Source of the DNA: Dugong dugon
Taxonomy: Eukaryota; Chordata; Mammalia; Sirenia; Dugongidae
Direction of reading: 5' to 3'
Length of the DNA: 64,000 bases
Assembly: GCA_030035585.1 (NCBI GenBank)
Contig: CM057473.1
Span: 12,760,501 to 12,824,500 of the forward strand
This document shows, in pieces, positions 59,231 to 64,000 of the stretch; the first letter of the stretch is position 1, and every line of letters begins with the position of its first letter. The notes under the pieces are model-generated. The model was given only the letters and a program-made list of their open reading frames with translations, searched no databases and was not told the DNA's origin. Both the position numbers and the translations under genes were made by a program.

Positions 59231-59337
59231 ACTGTTGAGTCAACCCCACATTCACCTTTCTTCCACAGTACCACTGGTGGGTTCTAATTGTCAACATTTA
59301 GGTTAGTAGTACAAAACTTTTGTACCAGCCAGGGACC
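59231..59337 (-). mobile_element. AfroSINE fragment, antisense
   Basis: 'ctgttgagtcaa', 'ccactggtgggttctaattg', 'tcaacatttaggttagtagt' and 'ccagccagggacc' match scattered blocks of the antisense long AfroSINE variant. Degraded. Confidence 0.5.
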
Positions 59338-59461
59338 TGCGTGGAAGCAAAGGGAATAGTGAATTAGAAGAGCAGAGACTGACAGAGGGCAAGGAAAAAT
59401 AGTGCAGCCTCCTTGTAGAGAGTCCAAATTCCAAAGCCCAAAAAGATCCCATCTGTGCACA

Positions 59462-59530
59462 TCTTGCATTATAAAACGGGTATCACAATCTTTTCCTCTG
59501 GATGTTGTTGAGGAGATTGAACAATAATAT
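59462..59530 (+). mobile_element. MIR fragment (weak)
   Basis: 'ataaaacgggtatcacaatc' followed by 'gttgttgaggagattgaaca' resembles the right part of MIR. Confidence 0.4.
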
Positions 59531-59546
59531 GCATGTATACATGTTT

Positions 59547-60716
59547 AACAGAAAGCTGTTTACCTGTGTTTTATTGACTATGCAAAGGCACTCTACTGTG
59601 TGGATCATAACAAATTATGGGTAACATTGCACAGAATGGGAATTCCATAACACTTAATTGTGGGACCTGTACATAGGCCAGGAGGCAGTTTGAACAGAAC
59701 AAGGGATACTGTGAGGTTTAAAATCAGGAAAGGTGTGCATCATGGTTGTATCCTTTCACCATACTTATTCCATTCATGTGCTGAGCAGATAATTTGAGAA
59801 GCTGGACTATATGAAGAACAGGGTATCAGGATTGGAGGAAGACTCATTAATGACCTGGGATATGCAGATGACACTACCTTGCTTGCTGAAAATAAAGAGA
59901 ATTTCAAACACTTCTGATGAAGGTCAAAGGTTACAGCCTTCAGCAGTCTCTTTGACCTTCATCAGAAGCGCTTGAAATTTTTCTCAACAAAAATAAAAAG
60001 AACTTCATAACTGGATCAATAAGCAACATCATGATAAACGGAGAAAATATTGAAGTTTTCCAAATATTCATTTTACGTGGATCCACAATCAGTGCCCGTG
60101 TAAGCAGCAGTCAAGAAATCAAATGACATATTACATTGGGCACATGTGCAGCAAAAGACCTCTTTAAAGTGCTAAAAAGCAAAGATGTCACTCTGAGGAC
60201 TAACAAGCACGTAAGACAAAAAAAAAAAAAAAAAAAAAGCTGTTGCCATTGAGTCAGTTCTAAGCCAAGCCATGGTATTTTAAATGGTCCCATATGCATG
60301 TAAAAGCTGGCAATGAATAAGGAAAACAAAAGAAGAATTGATGACTTTGAAATATATAGTGTTGGAGAATATTGAATATACCATGGACTGCCAGAAGAAC
60401 AAAGAAATCTGTCTTGGAAGAATTATAGTCAGAATGCCCTTTAGAAGGAAGGACGGTGAGACTTTGTCTTATGTACTTTGGACATGATATAAGAAGGGAT
60501 CAGTTCCTGGAGAAGAACTTCATGCTTGATAAAGTAGACGGTCAGCGAAAAAGAAGACTCTCAAGGAGACGGACTGACACGGTGGCTGCAGCAATGAGTT
60601 CAAACATAGCACCGATTGTGAGGATGGTGCAGGATCTGGCAGTGTTTCACTCTGTTGTACATGAGGTTGCTATGAGTCGAAACAGACTGGATGGCCCCTA
60701 ACAACAACAAAAACAA
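59547..60716 (+). mobile_element. 5'-truncated RTE LINE with RT core and hairpin
   Basis: Starts in the RT region ('gtttacctgtgttttattga'), passes the 'YADDT'-type motif near 59868, and ends 'ggcccctaacaacaacaa'. Two oddities: a ~31-bp inverted duplication at 59900-59979, and an A-run plus 'gctgttgccattgagtcagt' near 60218-60262 that looks like a tiny antisense SINE tip inserted in the element. Frames are broken; the C-terminal piece at 60456-60701 still reads the RTE protein end. Confidence 0.9.
59900..59979. repeat. inverted duplication (hairpin) inside the RTE
   Basis: The left arm 59900-59930 and right arm 59950-59979 are near-perfect reverse complements (about 29 of 31 by eye; core 'cttctgatgaaggtcaaag'), with a ~20-bp loop. 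Other RTE copies here have one arm only. Confidence 0.9.
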
Positions 60717-61254
60717 GTAGGTATAGTGCTGAGTACAGTGCCTCGAAAGCAGTAATCATTCAATTAAAGTCAGCAAGTATCTCTGTTATTAAAATACCGC
60801 CTGTGAAACCTACACTAGGGAAACAGCGTTGATTGACAGGAATCTATTAAAAAGAGAAAACTTATGTATGAAATGAAAGGTCTACCAAGTCAAGCAAAAG
60901 GAGAGAATTATGTTTTCTAATAACAAGATATTCCTTAGGAGCCTTCAGTCAAGGCAATTGTGGCTCTATTACTGAGTTTTTGAACCCGTAGGTGATGAAA
61001 AAGTTATGGACCGATTTTCAATATATTTTCAATTAAGTATTTTTTTTTCCAAAAGTAAAAGGTGCACAAATCATTCTTATCCCCATACAATTTTTATACA
61101 CAAGTAAAGCAGTAGACTTAAAGGATAACCTGACTCCATATAGAAAACTTACTCAAGTGCTCATTTGAGGGGAAGGAGAGAGAAAACAAAACGTATTTTT
61201 TTCAAGTCACAAGGTAAAATTTGGTGCAGTTGGACAACTAGTCTGAAATAAGGA
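60717..61254. other. unassigned sequence
   Basis: No recognised gene or repeat. Confidence 0.45.
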
Positions 61255-61412
61255 CTCATCCCTGGCCAATCACTGACTAGCAGTGTGATCTGGAACAAAT
61301 TACTTAAACATTCTAAGTAGTAGTTTCATTAAATATGTAACGAGCAAAGTAATACCCCATGGAGTCTGCGGGTGTTTAAACAATACAGGTTAAGTGCTTA
61401 TCACAGTGCTTA
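61255..61412 (+). mobile_element. MIR SINE
   Basis: 'gactagcagtgtgatctgga', 'acaaattacttaaacattct', 'tagtttcattaaatatgtaa' and 'taagtgcttatcacagtgct' follow the MIR order. Ancient. Confidence 0.75.
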
Positions 61413-62766
61413 GGCTGGTGTTTTGTTTCTCTACTCGTCTCACAGAGAGAGAAGAGCCTTTTTGCCAATAACTAACTTGAGGTATGTTTCTAGTCCTGAG
61501 GAGTTATTAAAGTTCCACCCTGTGGAACCTACAGTGTTGTGGTCCACTGATGGTCTAACATCCATGGTCAACTGATGGGGCTCATTTGGGGAGGAAGCCT
61601 TCTTCTGCTTGTGGCATGAGTTAGTACTATTTAATAGACTATGATTTTTGGAGATAAAGGGGTTTGGAGCCTCTGTATATTGCCAGAGCTAGTACTGGGT
61701 CCTTTCAGAAGCAGAGGAAGGAGCAGGAAAGTCAATGGTCCGTTTCTGTGTTGCCAGGGACTAGATGAAGGGAATGAGTAGCTGATATCTTCACCAAATG
61801 TCCTAATATTTAGGGAAAGCCAGATTAAGAGTGAAATGTATCCTTCGTTTGATAGATTGTGGTCTAAGGAGTATCGGCAGTAGGTAGAGAGGAAAGGTAG
61901 TACTGCAATAGGATGCTGTCATGGAACACGTGTACTTCTTTTACTTACAATCACATGATGGTGGTGATGGAGAGTGCTGAGTGAAGCTTGAGACAGATCT
62001 CTCTTATTGTAATTGAATCCTTTATTTTTCCTGTAACCAGTTTGGCTTAGGAGAACCTAAGATGTCCTATAAAATAATGTTCCCCAAACATCACATTCTA
62101 TTTTGGACATAACTTGGTTGGTTGATAGTTAAGGTCAAGCCTTTTTAGAGAAAAACGTAAGTTTGGGATGATTTCAATTGGCCAAAAGAGGTTAATATTC
62201 AGTATGTATTAGTCTTCAGCAAAAGAATATTAACAGTGTAAGAAGTAAACTTCATAAGCTAGGAAAAATATTAACAGTAGAAACATAAACTTGATATGAT
62301 GAGAGATTCTGCTCTTTATGGAACTCAGTAGATGAGTACAGATCAAATCATACCTATGAAGAGCTTTAAAACCTAAAAACAAATAACTTTCAGGAAGAAA
62401 ACACAATGGAATTATATGGTCAAAAATGTGGTGTCTTTCGAATGAATTGCCTATGTAAAGGTGCAAGTGGAAGTAGAGAAAAGAGACTACAATTTTCAAA
62501 AAACTGTTTACATATAAGACAATCATGATGAGGATATAATTTTAAAATATGCAAAGAAAAGCATAACATTTCAATGTGTTGGTGCTTTTTCCTCCCCAGG
62601 TTTTTTAAATTTATTTAGCTAGGAGAAAGGATAACATGTGGATAGTCAAGTTTTGTTTTGTTTTGTTTTCCTCTCTATTGCAGTCTTTTCCATAAGGTAA
62701 CATGAACCAAAAGTTTTTCTTTTTTTGTTTTCATGGCATAAGTGAAATCAGTGTAGTGCAATCTTC
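61413..62766. other. unassigned sequence
   Basis: About 1.35 kb without a recognised gene or repeat. The 98-codon antisense frame at 62230-62526 shows no domain. A (TTTTG)n patch lies at about 62652-62670. Confidence 0.4.
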
Positions 62767-62771
62767 CTCCC

Positions 62772-63308
62772 TGTCTCAGTTATCTAGTGCTGCTCTAACA
62801 GAAATACCCCAAGTGGATGGCTTAAACAAACAGAAATCTATTCTCTCACAGTTTAGGAGGCTAGAAGTCCGAATTCAGGGTGCCAGCTCCAGGGGAAGGC
62901 TTTCTATGTTGGCTCTGAGGAAAGGTTCTTGTCATCAGTCTTTCCTTGGCCTAATCTTTTCTTGGCCTAGTTGCTTCTCAGCACAGGGACTCTGGGTCCA
63001 CAGGATGAGCTCCACTTCTGGCTATTCTTGCTTGGTGGTAATGAGGTCCTTCTCCCCTCTGCTCTATTCTCTCTTTTATATCTAAAAAGAGATTGACTCA
63101 AGACACAACCTAATCCTGTAGATTGAGTCCTGCCTCATTAACATAACTGCCTCTAATCCTGTCTCATTAACTTCATGGAGGTTAGGATTTACAACACATA
63201 GGATAATCACATCAGGTCACAAAATGGCAGACAACCACACAATACTGGAAATCACGGCCTAGCCAAGTTGACACACATTGTTGGGGGGACACAATTCAAT
63301 CCATAATA
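62772..63308 (-). mobile_element. MaLR/ERVL-type solo LTR, copy 5, antisense
   Basis: A fossil solo LTR of 537 bp on the minus strand: the + strand begins 'tgtctcagttatctagtgct' and ends 'gacacaattcaatccataat'. A perfect 5-bp target duplication 'ctccc' flanks it (62767-62771, 63309-63313). Same family as the four sense copies. The 127-codon frame at 62702-63085 is an accident of the LTR. Confidence 0.82.
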
Positions 63309-63313
63309 CTCCC

Positions 63314-63740
63314 CAAAGGATTTCTACTAATTAATTAAAGTTACAGTTCTGTAAAGTAATCCTATGTTATTGGTGAGAACTGAGTCAAGGTGAGTACACA
63401 GATATAAAACTTTAGATTGATAGAACTGGAAGAGAACTTGGAGATCATTTAGCTCAGGAGTTCCAAAACCTGGCTACACACTGGAATCACTACTCGAAAG
63501 CACATTTCTGATTGCAGAGCTCAGGCTTTGATCCAGGTGATTCTGAGGTAGAGTGAGGATTAAAAACTACTAATGTAATCCAGTTTCTCATATATGGGGA
63601 ACCGAGATCTCCAGAGGTTGTTTCACTCAATGTAAGTACCTGTTAGTAAACAGCATATCTGTTACTAAACCCATGTTCTCTGAAATCAGACTAAGAGGCC
63701 AGAAGAAATATGTCATAAATATAATACCTATTTTTATAAT
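63314..63740. other. unassigned sequence
   Basis: No gene recognised. 63425-63590 may be an old mammalian repeat ('ctcaggagttccaaaacctg'), not assigned. Confidence 0.4.
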
Positions 63741-63931
63741 TGAAGTCCCTAGGTGATGCAGAGGGATGTGCTCAGCTGCTATCTGAAAGGTTGGAGGTTG
63801 GAGTCCACCCAGAGTTGCCTTGAAAAAAGGCCTGATGATCTACTTCTGAAAAATCTGTCATAAAAACCCTGTGGAGAACAGGTGTCGCCATGAGTCAGGA
63901 TCGACTCTATTGCCACTGGCTTTGGGTTTGT
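63741..63931 (+). mobile_element. AfroSINE, second subtype
   Basis: 'gaagtccctaggtgatgcag', 'gcctgatgatctacttctga', 'ccctgtggagaacaggtgtc', 'gccatgagtcaggatcgact', 'gccactggctttgggttt'. It shares the 'gatgatctacttctgaaaaa' middle with the copy at 49735. Confidence 0.85.
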
Positions 63932-64000
63932 AGCTATTATCAACGACTGAAATTTTTTTTTAATTTTGTGACCTAACTTGATGTTTCTTGGTTTTGGTCC

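Noticed and set aside
62702-63085. 127-codon frame as a host gene
   Set aside because: It lies mostly inside an antisense solo LTR with a clear 5-bp target duplication.

Overview
The window is mammalian nuclear DNA from an afrotherian, most likely an elephant or close relative. It carries many tRNA-derived SINEs of the AfroSINE type, an RTE (BovB-like) LINE whose 3' end resembles theirs, and a lineage-specific L1. No host exon, tRNA, rRNA, CRISPR array or bacterial-style gene was recognised. It reads as AT-rich intergenic or deep intronic sequence built by retroposition. All family names come from recognition by eye; no database was searched.

Layout. 1-840: unassigned sequence with one antisense AfroSINE. 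841-9059: a full-length sense L1 (L1-A) with a near-matching target-site duplication. 9067-23979: older DNA with antisense L1 scraps, an MLT1-like solo LTR, a back-to-back AfroSINE pair, an internally deleted RTE ending in a tetranucleotide microsatellite, a twin-primed RTE, and a truncated RTE with a 10-bp duplication. 23980-32435: a second full-length L1 (L1-B), same orientation as L1-A. 32475-33548: an RTE whose two ends lie in opposite orientations, with an AfroSINE inside it. 33549-50364: L2, MIR, hAT-Charlie, AfroSINE and nested old L1 remnants, one ERVL-type LTR and the first of five related MaLR/ERVL-type LTRs. 50365-64000: four more of those LTRs, two RTE copies containing the RT core, more SINEs, and long unassigned stretches.

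The only recognisable proteins belong to retroelements. L1 ORF1 is the RNA-binding chaperone and L1 ORF2 the endonuclease/reverse transcriptase, broken in both copies. RTE endonuclease and RT remnants are also broken. By established biology L1-type and RTE-type machinery would have moved the SINEs and truncated LINEs here.

The most interesting observations are: an antisense ORF in the L1 5'UTR at matching places in both copies, reminiscent of primate ORF0; a low-divergence core in the L1 pair between more diverged ends; twin-priming products; a snap-back inverted duplication inside an RTE; an RTE with an identical 32-bp target duplication placed at an LTR edge; overlapping perfect palindromes resembling C/EBP and POU sites at 44756-44777; and a non-repetitive homeodomain/SOX-like motif cluster near 38.4-38.8 kb.
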